Shown piece by piece: positions 28,033 to 36,598 of a stretch of DNA of 64,000 bases (positions are counted from its first letter, which is position 1; the number at the start of each line of letters is the position of its first letter). Origin of the DNA: Asticcacaulis sp. YBE204 (lineage in GTDB: Bacteria; Pseudomonadota; Alphaproteobacteria; Caulobacterales; Caulobacteraceae); assembly GCF_000495855.1 (NCBI RefSeq), contig NZ_AWGF01000001.1:1-64000 (forward strand), in the 5' to 3' direction. Both the position numbers and the translations under genes were made by a program. The notes under the pieces are model-generated. The model worked only from the letters and a program-made list of their open reading frames with translations. It was not told where the DNA came from and searched no databases.

Positions 28033-28578
28033 ATGACAATGCGTCCGCAGGATATCGCCTACATCGCCAGCCGTCTTTTTGCCGTCTATCTGCTGTTTCA
28101 GCTGTTACCCTTCGTCGCCGCCGTGTTTCAGCTGTCCGCGATGGGCGAGGTGACGACCGATTTTCGCTTCTTTGCCAGCTACGCCATGATCCCGATCATG
28201 ATGGCTGTGGCCTTTTACATCTTCTGGAACCGGGCGGATATGGTCAGCCAGGCCCTGACGCCAGGGACGAAGACGCCCCCGGACGCCGGGTCAGAAGCGC
28301 CTTCCGAGCGCACGGAATGGCAGAATCTGGTGTTTCTCGGCGTCGGGCTCTATTGTCTCGTTTCGGCTATGGCCGACGCGGCAGGCCTGATCAATCACAC
28401 CCTGTGGTACGCGCCGCACGAAGAATTGCAGGACACGGTCGCGTTCAAGCAAAAACTGTTCGACTATATCCTGTTGTATGGCGTCATGTATCTATTTGCC
28501 GCCATTGTGTTCCTGTTCTTCCCTCAAGGCGTCATGGCGGGCATCGTGAAAATCCGTACCCTGACAACCAAGGCCTAG
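28033..28578 (+). CDS. Small membrane protein of unknown function
   Basis: About 181 residues with four hydrophobic segments (roughly 12-32, 45-65, 95-120 and 145-170), separated by a Pro- and Glu-rich cytoplasmic or periplasmic loop near 75-93. I do not recognise the family. GGAGGGG ends 2 bases before the ATG at 28033, so the second ATG two codons later may be the real start. It is transcribed divergently from the threonine dehydratase gene (75-base gap) and converges on the NMNAT/Nudix gene with 10 bases between stops. Confidence 0.7.
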   Translation: MTMRPQDIAYIASRLFAVYLLFQLLPFVAAVFQLSAMGEVTTDFRFFASYAMIPIMMAVAFYIFWNRADMVSQALTPGTKTPPDAGSEAPSERTEWQNLVFLGVGLYCLVSAMADAAGLINHTLWYAPHEELQDTVAFKQKLFDYILLYGVMYLFAAIVFLFFPQGVMAGIVKIRTLTTKA

Positions 28579-28588
28579 ATCGAAACCG

Positions 28589-29539
28589 TCAGGCTAAAAA
28601 ATGTTCAAGGATCAGGTAGTGATCCTCGAACATGTGCCGGCGCATCTTCAGGGCACAATCTATGCCCGTCCATTTCACCGCCGCCGCGTCGTCGCCTGCC
28701 ACGATATCGGGCAGGTCGAGACCGCTCAGGTCGAAACAGAAGGCATGGGTGATGGTGCGTCCCCGCGCACTGCGGTGGGGCTGATCGAAGACACGTTGGC
28801 CTTTCAATCGGGCGCGACCGTCCTCCGGCAACAGACGAAGCCCCGTTTCTTCGTGCAGTTCGCGCAGGGCGGCCTCGAACAGGGTTTCCCCCTTGTCGAG
28901 GAACCCGCCCGGTAAAGCCCACTGACCACGTCCCGGCAAACCGCCGCGCTTGATCAACAACACCTTCCCGTCATGCAGGATCAGGGTATCGACCGTGACA
29001 AACACCGGCGGATAGGGCGCCGCCGCCCAGTCCTGTTTATATTTTACCAGATAGGCCTGCTCCTCGGCCAGAGTGGCGAAGGCGGGACTGGCGGCCACCT
29101 CGGCCATGATCCGTCGCATCGCGTCCGACACACCGTCGGCCGTCCGCCCCTCCAGCCATGCGGTGCGGATCGCATCGCTTTCAGCCTCGACCGCATCGAT
29201 CGGAAAGATCGCCGAAACCGGCACCTCGCTTTTATAATCGGTATCGAACGGCAGAAGCACGGTCAGGGCCGATCCCGTCAAAGCCTCGATCTGCGCCAGA
29301 CGCGCCTCCGCTGTCAGGACTTCGGGCAAAGCCACCGCATCATACCCTTCGGCTTTCAGCAGGGTGAGGCGTTCGTCCGCCGTGAACGGGTAGCGCGCCG
29401 AGCGCGGCATGTCGTCGCCAACGACCACGACCTGCACGCGTTCGGCGCGTGAGGCCATCGACTCTATCGCCGCTCGGTGCAGATCGCAAAAGGGCTGAAA
29501 GCGGCCAATCACCAGCATCAGGTCGTAGCGGTCGGACAT
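28589..29539 (-). CDS. NMN adenylyltransferase-like / Nudix hydrolase fusion
   Basis: A 316-residue protein resembling bifunctional NadM-Nudix enzymes of NAD metabolism. Residues 1-170 are a nucleotidyltransferase fold beginning L-V-I-G-R-F-Q-P-F; however, the normal H-x-G-H is C18-D-L-H21 here, and the usual C-terminal I-S-x-T-x-x-R motif is not recognisable, so adenylyltransferase activity is doubtful. Residues 180-316 carry a full Nudix box (G-G-F-L-D-K-G-E-T...R-E-L-H-E-E-T-G-L), which probably hydrolyses ADP-ribose or a similar nucleotide. The ATG at 29539 has AAGGAGA seven bases upstream. The 293-base divergent gap to rnd holds repeat copy B. Confidence 0.85.
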   Translation of the reverse strand: MSDRYDLMLVIGRFQPFCDLHRAAIESMASRAERVQVVVVGDDMPRSARYPFTADERLTLLKAEGYDAVALPEVLTAEARLAQIEALTGSALTVLLPFDTDYKSEVPVSAIFPIDAVEAESDAIRTAWLEGRTADGVSDAMRRIMAEVAASPAFATLAEEQAYLVKYKQDWAAAPYPPVFVTVDTLILHDGKVLLIKRGGLPGRGQWALPGGFLDKGETLFEAALRELHEETGLRLLPEDGRARLKGQRVFDQPHRSARGRTITHAFCFDLSGLDLPDIVAGDDAAAVKWTGIDCALKMRRHMFEDHYLILEHFLA

Positions 29540-29745
29540 GACGGTTCTCCTTGATCCTGAAGAGGTCAAGCACGCGCGCAGGGTCGATGCAACCTGAATC
29601 CGTGCGCATCACCGGCAAGTTTATCGAACAGTTTGTCGTACTGGGCGAGTGCCTTCGATTGACCTTGCTCGCGTCTTGGCTTAGGCCATAAGCTATTGTT
29701 TCGCGTGATCTGTCCGCATCAAGGCACATTGGCTGCGCCGAACGG

Positions 29746-29788
29746 CGTTTCCAAAAAGTGTGCAACGGTTTTTGGACTCAAATGCGCA
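29746..29788 (+). repeat. 45-bp intergenic repeat, copy B
   Basis: Matches copy A with core CCAAAAAGTGTGCAACGGTTTTTGG, perfect inner arms and tail CTCAAATGCGCA. It carries GACTC, a GANTC site in which the N base differs from the other copies. It lies in the divergent gap between the Nudix and rnd genes; no other feature is evident in the 293 bases. Confidence 0.8.
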
Positions 29789-29832
29789 CCTACATCATTC
29801 TGTAACGCTTTCCGATTTCAAGGACCACCGGC

Positions 29833-30453
29833 GTGACCATCCACTACCACGAGGGCGACCTGCCCGCCGATCTCGACCTGGGCGCCATCGTCGCCATCGA
29901 TTCCGAAACCATGGGCCTGCGTTTCCGCCGCGACGACCTGTGCGTCGTTCAGCTGTCCGCGGGCGACGGCGATGCGCATGTGGTGCGCCTGAACCGCCCT
30001 GCCTACGACTGCCCCCACCTCAAGGCGCTGCTGACCGACCCCAGGGTCTTGAAGCTGTTCCACTTCGGGCGCTTCGATATCGGCATGTTCGAGCTGCACC
30101 TGGGCGTGACGACGACGCCGGTCTACTGCACCAAGATCGCGTCCAAGCTGGCGCGCACCTATACCGACCGCCACGGCCTCAAGGATCTGGTCCGCGAACT
30201 GATCAGCGTCGATATTTCCAAGGCTCAGCAAAGCTCGGACTGGGGTGCGGCGACCCTGTCGCCCGAACAGCTGGCCTATGCGGCGTCGGATGTGCTGCAC
30301 CTGCACGCCTTGAAAAACCGGCTCGATCTTATGCTGGAACGCGAAGGACGCACCCAGCTGGCACAGGCCTGTTTCGACTTTTTACCGCAGCGCGTCAAAC
30401 TGGATTTGGCAGGTTGGGAAGATACTGATATCTTCGCGCATTCCTGGAGCTAA
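29833..30453 (+). CDS. rnd: Ribonuclease D
   Basis: A 206-residue 3'-5' exonuclease of the DEDDy type. Exo I is A-I-D-S-E-T-M-G-L, Exo II is H-F-G-R-F-D-I-G-M-F, and Exo III is Y-A-A-S-D-V-L-H-L. It is a short form containing only the catalytic domain and no HRDC domains, as is usual in alphaproteobacteria, and probably acts in tRNA or stable RNA 3' processing. The start is a GTG at 29833 with AAGGA upstream. It stands 12 bases before lptC, an arrangement conserved in this group of bacteria. Confidence 0.88.
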   Translation: MTIHYHEGDLPADLDLGAIVAIDSETMGLRFRRDDLCVVQLSAGDGDAHVVRLNRPAYDCPHLKALLTDPRVLKLFHFGRFDIGMFELHLGVTTTPVYCTKIASKLARTYTDRHGLKDLVRELISVDISKAQQSSDWGAATLSPEQLAYAASDVLHLHALKNRLDLMLEREGRTQLAQACFDFLPQRVKLDLAGWEDTDIFAHSWS

Positions 30454-30465
30454 GAAAGCCCCCTC

Positions 30466-31137
30466 ATGCCGCAGGCTACCGATCATCTTCTGCCCGCCGA
30501 CCTCGATCAGAACGAGTCCGTCTATCGTCTGAATCGCCAGGCTCTGGCGTGGAAAAAGCGTTCGCGCAAGATCGCGGGCCTGCGTCTGCTGTTTCCGGCT
30601 CTGATCATCGGGCTGGTCGTCCTGATCGTCGTATGGATCGTCGCCCAGAGCATCATCAATTCGATGAACGTCTATAATACGACGGGCGACGACATCCGCA
30701 TGACCAATCCGCTCTATATGGACCGCAGCGACGACGGCGACCGCTTCGAGCTGCGCGGCGTCGAGGCCGTGCGCAAGGGTCGCAATTCGTCGACCGTGCT
30801 GCTGACCGCGCCACGACTGGAAATCCGTTCTGAAAACAGCCGCCCGTCCAACCTTGAGGCCGCCGCCGGTGTCTATGACGACCAGAAGCGTACCTTTCAG
30901 GTCAATAAGGATGTTCGCCTGCGATCGGGCGGCGGTTTTACCCTGACCACTCAGGCGGCCAGCGTCGATCTGCAACGCTCGGTCGTGACCGGAAATGCAC
31001 CGGTGCAGGGTGAATGGGCCAGCGGCACGGTGTCCGGACAATCGTTTCAGGTTCTGGACAATGGTAATCGCGTAATATTCAGGGGTAAGGGCGACGCTCA
31101 GGTCACCGGCACCCTGTCCGAAAAGGCTTCGGATTAA
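30466..31137 (+). CDS. lptC: LPS export protein LptC
   Basis: A 223-residue bitopic inner-membrane protein. A basic cytoplasmic N-terminus is followed by one transmembrane helix (about 45-67) and a periplasmic beta-jellyroll domain with repeated short strands. LptC receives LPS from the LptBFG ABC transporter and passes it to LptA. Sequence conservation in this family is low, so the call rests on topology, size and its place between rnd and lptA. Twenty bases separate it from lptA. Confidence 0.85.
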   Translation: MPQATDHLLPADLDQNESVYRLNRQALAWKKRSRKIAGLRLLFPALIIGLVVLIVVWIVAQSIINSMNVYNTTGDDIRMTNPLYMDRSDDGDRFELRGVEAVRKGRNSSTVLLTAPRLEIRSENSRPSNLEAAAGVYDDQKRTFQVNKDVRLRSGGGFTLTTQAASVDLQRSVVTGNAPVQGEWASGTVSGQSFQVLDNGNRVIFRGKGDAQVTGTLSEKASD

Positions 31138-31157
31138 CAAGATTTTTTGAGGCAGAC

Positions 31158-31709
31158 ATGTTTTTGAGGATTATGGGTATGACGATTAATATCCGGACGA
31201 TCGCCGCCATGGCGGCCAGTGTGGGCCTGATGGGTGGCGTGGCCCATGCGCAGTTTGTGCCGACCAGCGAAAAACCCGTCGCTTACGGCGCCGACACGAT
31301 GGATGCGGATAGTAACAAACACACCGTCAATTTCGTGGGTCGCGTCGAATTTCTTCAGGACGACAGTCGCCTGCGCGCCGATGGCGTACGGGTCAATTAC
31401 GCCCAGAACCCGACGACCGGCAAATGGGACGATGTGTCGAGCGTCGAAGCCAACGGCAATGTCTACTATGTGACGGGCGATCAGGTTATGACCGGTGCCA
31501 AGGCCGTCTATACCAAGAGCACCGACACCCTCGTCCTGACCGGCGATGTCGTGCTCAAACAGGGTCAGAACGTCATGCAGGGCAGCCGCCTCGTCTATAA
31601 TGTCGGTGCCGGTAAATCGACCATGGACGGCGCCCCGACGGGCGGCAGCAAGGGCCGGGTCCGCGGCGTCTTCTACCCCGAATCTTCACCCGCGAAGAAG
31701 AAGCCCTGA
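31158..31709 (+). CDS. lptA: LPS periplasmic bridge protein LptA
   Basis: A 183-residue secreted protein with an N-terminal signal peptide ending A-H-A/Q near residue 31. The mature part is an OstA-like beta-jellyroll with alternating short strands (D-S-N-K-H-T-V-N-F-V-G-R-V-E, G-N-V-Y-Y-V-T-G-D-Q-V-M, L-T-G-D-V-V-L-K-Q-G). It polymerises into the bridge carrying LPS across the periplasm. Three in-frame ATGs (31158, 31173, 31179) could start the signal peptide; GAGG precedes the first by six bases and another GAGG precedes the second. LptB follows after 3 bases. Confidence 0.9.
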   Translation: MFLRIMGMTINIRTIAAMAASVGLMGGVAHAQFVPTSEKPVAYGADTMDADSNKHTVNFVGRVEFLQDDSRLRADGVRVNYAQNPTTGKWDDVSSVEANGNVYYVTGDQVMTGAKAVYTKSTDTLVLTGDVVLKQGQNVMQGSRLVYNVGAGKSTMDGAPTGGSKGRVRGVFYPESSPAKKKP

Positions 31710-31712
31710 TCC

Positions 31713-32501
31713 ATGTCTACGGTAAACCTTCTCCCGGAAACGGGTCTGACTGATTCCACCTTCGACACGGTACCCGATTCAGCCACCGGCCTGCGCGTCG
31801 AAGGCATCGGCAAGTCCTATAAGGACCGCGCCGTCGTCAAAACGGTGTCCCTGTCCCTGCGTCGCGGCGAAGCCGTGGGCCTGCTCGGACCCAACGGTGC
31901 GGGCAAGACGACCTGTTTCTACATGATCACCGGCCTGGTTGAGCCCGACTACGGCACGATCAGCCTCGATGGTCACGACATCACCAGCCAGCCGATGTAT
32001 CAGCGTGCACGGATGGGCCTCGGCTACCTGCCGCAGGAATCGTCGATCTTTCGTGGCATGACGGTCGAACAGAATTTGCTGGCCGTACTGGAACTGAGTG
32101 AGAAGAACAAGGTCAAGGTCGAGGCCGAGGTCACCCGTCTGCTCGAAGAACTGCACATCACCCACATCCGCAAATCGCCGGCCACGGCGCTGTCGGGCGG
32201 GGAGCGCCGCCGCGTGGAAATTGCCCGCGCCTTGGCCGGTAAGCCGTCCTTCATCCTGCTCGACGAACCTTTCGCCGGGATCGATCCGCTGGCCATCGCC
32301 GATATCCGCGACGTGATCGGTTACCTCAAGGCGCGCGGCATCGGCATCCTGATCACCGACCACAATGTTCGCGAAACGCTCGACATCATCGACCGCGCCT
32401 CGATCATCCACTCGGGCGAAGTGCTGTTCGAAGGCACGCCGGATGAAATCCGTCACAACCCGGAAGTTCGCCGCGTCTATCTCGGTGAGACGTTCGCCTA
32501 A
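31713..32501 (+). CDS. lptB: LPS export ABC transporter ATP-binding protein
   Basis: A 262-residue ABC ATPase driving LPS extraction by LptF and LptG. Walker A is G-P-N-G-A-G-K-T-T, the signature is L-S-G-G-E-R-R-R-V, and Walker B is [12 protein letters not shown], the exact form typical of LptB. It has about 25 extra N-terminal residues compared with the family. The order lptC-lptA-lptB-rpoN is conserved across proteobacteria. lptF and lptG are not in the window. Confidence 0.95.
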   Translation: MSTVNLLPETGLTDSTFDTVPDSATGLRVEGIGKSYKDRAVVKTVSLSLRRGEAVGLLGPNGAGKTTCFYMITGLVEPDYGTISLDGHDITSQPMYQRARMGLGYLPQESSIFRGMTVEQNLLAVLELSEKNKVKVEAEVTRLLEELHITHIRKSPATALSGGERRRVEIARALAGKPSFILLDEPFAGIDPLAIADIRDVIGYLKARGIGILITDHNVRETLDIIDRASIIHSGEVLFEGTPDEIRHNPEVRRVYLGETFA

Positions 32502-32525
32502 ATAATACCGTTCTTTCAGCGGTTA

Positions 32526-32539
32526 ACCTTATTTAAGGT
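32526..32539. promoter_or_regulatory. Palindrome upstream of rpoN
   Basis: ACCTTA and TAAGGT arms separated by 2 bases, 22 bases before the rpoN ATG and directly after GGTTAA. A possible operator or promoter element; TTAA occurs three times nearby, but the spacing does not match the CtrA box. Confidence 0.3.
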
Positions 32540-32561
32540 GTTAACGCTTAGCGTCGGTCCC

Positions 32562-34076
32562 ATGTCATTAGGGCAACGCTTAGAAATCAGACAGGGTCAG
32601 GGGCTGGTCATCACGCCCCAGTTGCAGCAGGCTATCAAGCTTCTGCAATTGTCGAACCTTGAGCTGGAAGCGGTCGTCGAGGCCGAGCTTGAGCGCAACC
32701 CCCTGCTTCAGCGCGAAGACGCCGACCCGATCGGCGACTCCGGCGACGCCGAGGCCTCCGACGGCCCGCGCGAAGAGCGCGGCGAACTGGAACTGACCGA
32801 CCGAGATACGGCCCAGGCCAATTCCGACATGGATGCCTCGACCGGCGATATGTATGGCGACGACGAACCGACCGTGCGCGAACGCGAACCGGCCGCAGCC
32901 GAGATGGGCGACGGTCCGATGGTCGACTGGAGCCGCGCCGGTAAGGGCGGCGGCTTCGACGGCGACGATGAAACGCTGGAACGCGCCCTTAAACGCGAAA
33001 AATCTCTCAGTGAACATTTGACCGATCAGGCCCTGATCGCGGGCTTTACCCCGCCCGAAATGGCCGTCGCGCAAATCCTGATCGACGGCGTCGATGATGG
33101 CGGCTACCTCCGCGCTGATCTGAACGAGATCGCCGATCGTCTCGGCTGCGACATGGCCCTTATCGAAAAGGTGCTGGGCGTCTGTCAGGGCTTCGAGCCG
33201 ACCGGCGTCATGGCGCGCTCGGTGCCGGAATGCCTGAAACTGCAATTGATCGAGCGCAATCGCTTCGATCCGGCAATGGCCGCGATGATCGACAATCTGG
33301 AGCTTCTGGCGCGCCGAGATCTGAGCGCGCTACGCAAGGTCTGCGGTGTCGATGACGAAGACCTGACCGAGATGATCCGCGAACTGAAGGCCCTGACACC
33401 GCGTCCCGGTGCGGCCTTCGGCGCGGAACCTTCGGCGGGCGTGGTGCCGGACGTTTTTGTCCGTCAGGACCCGTCCGGCGGCTGGCGCGTCGATCTCAAT
33501 TCGGACACCCTGCCCCGCGTCCTGATCGACCAGAAATATCACGCCAAGGTGTCCGGCTCCGCGCGCTCGACCGACGAAAAATCCTATCTGACCGAATGCC
33601 TCAATCAGGCCAACTGGCTGATCAAGAGCCTCGATCAACGCGCCCGCACCATCCTCAAGGTATCCTCGGAAATCGTGCGTCAGCAGGACGGCTTCTTCGT
33701 CTATGGCGTCGAATATCTGCGCCCTTTGAACCTCAAGACGGTCGCCGAAGCCGTCGGCATGCACGAATCGACTATTTCGCGCGTGACGACCAACAAATAT
33801 ATAGCCACGCCGCGTGGGGTTTTTGAGCTGAAGTTCTTCTTCACCTCGTCGATCAATTCCTCGGACGGCACCTCGGCGCATTCCGCAGAGTCGGTGCGTC
33901 ACAAGATCAAGTCGCTGATCGACGGGGAGAAGGTCTCCGGCGAAATCCTGTCGGACGACCGTATCGTTGAAATCCTCAACGAGGCCGGTGTCGATATCGC
34001 GCGCCGCACGGTGGCTAAATATCGCGAAGCCCTGCGCATCCCCTCTTCGGTCGAACGCAAGCGACAAACGCGCTGA
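32562..34076 (+). CDS. rpoN: RNA polymerase sigma-54 factor
   Basis: A 504-residue sigma-54. Region I is the Gln- and Leu-rich Q-L-Q-Q-A-I-K-L-L-Q-L-S-N-L-E-L near the N-terminus; region II is an acidic Asp/Glu/Gly-rich linker (about 50-140); region III includes the core-binding part and H-E-S-T-I-S-R-V-T-T-N-K-Y; the C-terminal RpoN box is A-R-R-T-V-A-K-Y-R-E. It directs transcription from -24/-12 promoters together with enhancer-binding proteins, which in Caulobacterales include flagellar and stalk genes. I choose the ATG at 32562; a GTG at 32538 is in frame but adds residues unlike the family. Confidence 0.95.
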   Translation: MSLGQRLEIRQGQGLVITPQLQQAIKLLQLSNLELEAVVEAELERNPLLQREDADPIGDSGDAEASDGPREERGELELTDRDTAQANSDMDASTGDMYGDDEPTVREREPAAAEMGDGPMVDWSRAGKGGGFDGDDETLERALKREKSLSEHLTDQALIAGFTPPEMAVAQILIDGVDDGGYLRADLNEIADRLGCDMALIEKVLGVCQGFEPTGVMARSVPECLKLQLIERNRFDPAMAAMIDNLELLARRDLSALRKVCGVDDEDLTEMIRELKALTPRPGAAFGAEPSAGVVPDVFVRQDPSGGWRVDLNSDTLPRVLIDQKYHAKVSGSARSTDEKSYLTECLNQANWLIKSLDQRARTILKVSSEIVRQQDGFFVYGVEYLRPLNLKTVAEAVGMHESTISRVTTNKYIATPRGVFELKFFFTSSINSSDGTSAHSAESVRHKIKSLIDGEKVSGEILSDDRIVEILNEAGVDIARRTVAKYREALRIPSSVERKRQTR

Positions 34077-34342
34077 GACAGACGCCGTGAGACGGGCGCA
34101 CAACGCCTGATACCGATTGCATCCCCTTACCGTGAAATTAATCATAATATTCAAGGGGAATGGCGCGACTTTACGGCGCAGCCCCTACACAATTTCTTGA
34201 TTATGCATCCCCGCTCAGAGGCGTACAGTCAATAGTCCCCGCGCCTTTCGGCCTAATGCCGGATTGGCGGGTGCCGTTGCCGCCGACCCCTCCAGATCGG
34301 CGGCCTGGTTCTTTTTTGGTAAGAACGGAGCGACATATCGCT

Positions 34343-34960
34343 ATGCAAATCCAAGTCAACGGAAAACAGGTCGAAGTCGGTGCCGCCCTCAAGGAGCGCA
34401 TCGAAACGGAACTCAATGCCGGCGTCACCAAGTATTTCGACCGCGAAGGCGGCAATGCCGAGGTGACCATTTCCAAGCAGGGCCATCTGTTCAAGGCCGA
34501 TTGCTGGGTGCGACTGGCCTCGGGTCAGACCCTGATCTCGCACGCCTTCGGCGGCGATGCCCATGCGGCCTTCGATGGCACGCTCGACAATATGGAAAAG
34601 CGCATCCGCCGCTATAAGCGCCGCCTCAAGGACCATCATCCGACCAATCAGCCGACCAAACACGAAATGGCCCCCCTGACCGTCATTCAGGGCTACGATG
34701 TCGACGATGAGGACGAGATCGACGACGGCATGGACCACGCCAGCGACCCGCAGCCGATGGTCATTGCCGAAACCGAAGCCCCGATCCGCACGCTCAGCGT
34801 GTCTCAGGCGGTGGCGGAACTGGACCTGTCCAACTATCCGGTCATCATGTTCCGCAACGCCAAGCACGGTGGGTTGTCGGTGATCTATCGCCGCCCGGAC
34901 GGTAACATCGGCTGGATCGACCCGGAACGCACCACGGCCAAGCTGGCCAAGAGCGCCTGA
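34343..34960 (+). CDS. hpf: Ribosome hibernation promoting factor, long form
   Basis: A 205-residue protein. Residues 1-100 are the S30AE domain (M-Q-I-Q-V-N-G-K-Q-V-E-V, basic helices with R-R-Y-K-R-R-L-K), which binds the decoding site of idle ribosomes. Residues 150-205 are the long-form tail (Y-P-V-I-M-F-R-N-A...V-I-Y-R-R-P-D-G-N-I-G-W-I), which joins two ribosomes into 100S particles. The ATG at 34343 follows a GGAG; the frame is open from 34160 but that part does not resemble the family. The 266-base gap after rpoN shows no gene. The rpoN-hpf-ptsN order is conserved. Confidence 0.94.
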   Translation: MQIQVNGKQVEVGAALKERIETELNAGVTKYFDREGGNAEVTISKQGHLFKADCWVRLASGQTLISHAFGGDAHAAFDGTLDNMEKRIRRYKRRLKDHHPTNQPTKHEMAPLTVIQGYDVDDEDEIDDGMDHASDPQPMVIAETEAPIRTLSVSQAVAELDLSNYPVIMFRNAKHGGLSVIYRRPDGNIGWIDPERTTAKLAKSA

Positions 34961-34992
34961 AACAGCATAAAAAATTGATAAAAACGGATTCG

Positions 34993-35022
34993 AGGCACGG
35001 TTGACTTGGGTTAACCGTGCCT
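34993..35022. promoter_or_regulatory. Hairpin between hpf and ptsN
   Basis: Perfect 10-bp arms AGGCACGGTT/AACCGTGCCT with a 10-base loop, 32 bases after the hpf stop. There is no T-tail after it on the plus strand. It may be an attenuator or operator before ptsN. The rest of the 171-base gap has repeated ATCGACGCCCAA-like units. Confidence 0.4.
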
Positions 35023-35131
35023 GTAAGGGCTTGCGCGGTCGCGTATCGTCGATATTGACGCCCAATCGACGCCCAAATCGACGAATGACCGCGCAGTGCG
35101 CCTGCGTCCGCCTGTAGCCTATGGATGTGTA

Positions 35132-35602
35132 ATGTTCCTTACCGACGTGCTTGAGCGGAACGGCGTGGCCGGACCGGTCAGCGCCAATTCCAAGCGTCAT
35201 GCCCTGCAAACCGTGGCCGAACTGGCCGAACGGGGGTTGGGCATAGATTCCGATATCATCTTTCAGGGTTTGCTCGACCGCGAAAAGCTCAGTTCGACCG
35301 GCGTGGGCCTGGGCGTGGCTGTACCGCACGCAACGCTGAAAGGCCTGACGCGTATGCATGGCGTCTTTGTGCGCCTGGACACCCCGATCGATTTCGAATC
35401 GATCGACGACGTGCCGGTGGATCTGATTTTCGCTCTGTTCGCGCCGGAGGATGCCGGTTCGGAGCATCTGCGCGCGCTCGCGAAGGTTTCGCGCGTCCTG
35501 CGTCAGAAACCCCTGCGCGACGCCTTGCGCAAGGTCGATAATGCCGACGCGCTCTATGCCCTGCTCAATCAGGACCACGCCCAGAATACCAGCGCCGCCT
35601 AA
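35132..35602 (+). CDS. ptsN: PTS IIA-like nitrogen regulatory protein
   Basis: A 156-residue EIIA-Ntr protein, a phosphoryl acceptor of the nitrogen PTS. The phosphorylated histidine lies in G-V-A-V-P-H-A-T-L near residue 70, followed by P-I-D-F-E-S-I-D-D-V-P-V-D-L-I-F-A-L-F-A-P. It regulates potassium and carbon/nitrogen balance and, in Caulobacter, (p)ppGpp turnover by SpoT. The ATG at 35132 gives the normal N-terminus. Its stop overlaps that of the convergent hsp20 gene (TAA 35600-35602, TAG 35601-35599). Confidence 0.92.
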   Translation: MFLTDVLERNGVAGPVSANSKRHALQTVAELAERGLGIDSDIIFQGLLDREKLSSTGVGLGVAVPHATLKGLTRMHGVFVRLDTPIDFESIDDVPVDLIFALFAPEDAGSEHLRALAKVSRVLRQKPLRDALRKVDNADALYALLNQDHAQNTSAA

Positions 35603-36018
35603 ACCGTTATAGGGATGATGCGCACCTCGTCCGACGGTTCCGGCCGGATCAGGTCGATGTGCAGCAGCCCGTACTCCAGTCGCGCCCCGGCAACATCGAA
35701 GCCCTGCCCCACCACGAAGCTGCGTGAAAAGCCACGTTGGGCTATGCCGCGATGGATGAATTCGCGCGACGAGGCCTCATCACCTTTCACGCCCTCCTTC
35801 ATCGCCTGAAGCGTCAGATGTTGCCCCTGAAGCGACAGGCGCAATTGATCCTGCGTAAAGCCTGCCACGGCCACAGACAAACGCAAATGGTTGGCGTTCA
35901 GGGCCTCGACATTATAGGGCGGATAGTTATCTGCGGTGCGACTGACACGTTCGATCAACCCGCGGGTCTGGTCGAAGCCCAGCAGGAATGGACTGTCAAA
36001 GACTACGAACCGTGACAT
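35599..36018 (-). CDS. Hsp20-family small heat shock protein
   Basis: A 139-residue IbpA-type chaperone that holds unfolding proteins. The N-terminal S-P-F-L-L-G-F-D and Y-P-P-Y-N-V-E are typical of class A bacterial Hsp20 proteins; the alpha-crystallin domain includes H-R-G-I-A-Q-R-G-F-S-R-S-F and ends L-L-H-I-D-L-I-R; a C-terminal I-I-P-I gives the I-x-I-type anchor. The ATG at 36018 has AGGGG seven bases upstream. A sigma32-like promoter (36046-36074) and an inverted repeat around its -10 element suggest heat-inducible, perhaps repressed, expression. Confidence 0.92.
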   Translation of the reverse strand: MSRFVVFDSPFLLGFDQTRGLIERVSRTADNYPPYNVEALNANHLRLSVAVAGFTQDQLRLSLQGQHLTLQAMKEGVKGDEASSREFIHRGIAQRGFSRSFVVGQGFDVAGARLEYGLLHIDLIRPEPSDEVRIIPITV

Positions 36019-36028
36019 ATGCGCCCCT

Positions 36029-36060
36029 AACCACACCTGTTCCGGATATGAGGTGTGGTT
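36029..36060. promoter_or_regulatory. Inverted repeat over the hsp20 promoter
   Basis: Perfect 10-bp arms (36029-36038 and 36051-36060; AACCACACCT/AGGTGTGGTT) separated by 12 bases. One arm overlaps the predicted -10 element and spacer, the other lies between the predicted start of transcription and the ribosome binding site. The sequence is not CIRCE. Confidence 0.55.
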
Positions 36061-36074
36061 TCAGAGGGTTCAAG
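36046..36074 (-). promoter_or_regulatory. Sigma32-like heat shock promoter of hsp20
   Basis: On the minus strand, CTTGAA (36074-36069), 15 bases, then CCTCATAT (36053-36046). This matches the sigma32 consensus CTTGAAA...CCCCATNT at all but one or two positions with the normal spacing, 28 bases before the hsp20 ATG. Confidence 0.65.
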
Positions 36075-36130
36075 GCGCAGGACGCAAATTGACAGTGGAT
36101 CAGCCCTAGATAAAAAGCTAGGTTCTCCGC

Positions 36131-36598
36131 ATGAACCTGAACGACCCGCTTGAAACGCCCCTGATCGATGTACAGTGGAGCGGCACGATTCTGAACATCC
36201 ATACCATCGGCCTGATGCTGGTCACCCCGTTCTGGGGCGCCTTCATGGTGATGGACGGCAAGGGCCTGACCCTGCTGGTCCTGTTCGTGCTTCTGGGGGG
36301 TATGATCGGGCTGTCGCTGGTGAAGAAGCCGCTGTTCCGCTATGACCCGGATAAGCGCATCTTCATCGCCCCGGACAATCAGACCCTGCCGCTGGATCAG
36401 GTTGACACGATAGAGATGGATGCCCGCGACATCTACTTCATCCCGAAATCGCATACCCACGAAGGCTGGCATCTGGCGCAACGCTGCTGGGTACTCAGCC
36501 CGCGCCGTGTGCTCAAGGCCCATGCCGAAACCTATGGCTGGCCTCTGAAAGACATCGCCAATCCGGTCGTGCGCTTCGGCTGCTGGATCGTGCCTTAA
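36131..36598 (+). CDS. Small membrane protein of unknown function
   Basis: A 155-residue protein with two adjacent transmembrane helices (about 25-42 and 46-64) followed by a basic and beta-rich cytoplasmic domain (K-K-P-L-F-R-Y-D-P-D...I-F-I-A-P-D-N-Q-T-L-P-L-D-Q-V-D-T-I) resembling bacterial PH-like domains. No function can be assigned. It is divergent from hsp20 and converges on oxyR, overlapping its end by 4 bases. Confidence 0.7.
   Translation: MNLNDPLETPLIDVQWSGTILNIHTIGLMLVTPFWGAFMVMDGKGLTLLVLFVLLGGMIGLSLVKKPLFRYDPDKRIFIAPDNQTLPLDQVDTIEMDARDIYFIPKSHTHEGWHLAQRCWVLSPRRVLKAHAETYGWPLKDIANPVVRFGCWIVP

Noticed and set aside
32522..32545. CtrA box before rpoN
   Set aside because: The TTAA repeats are 6 or 4 bases apart, not the 7 of the full CtrA site, and one half-site is imperfect.
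34250..34300. Sigma-54 promoter before hpf (TGGC...TTGC)
   Set aside because: The GG-to-GC spacing is 11 instead of the strict 10 bases.
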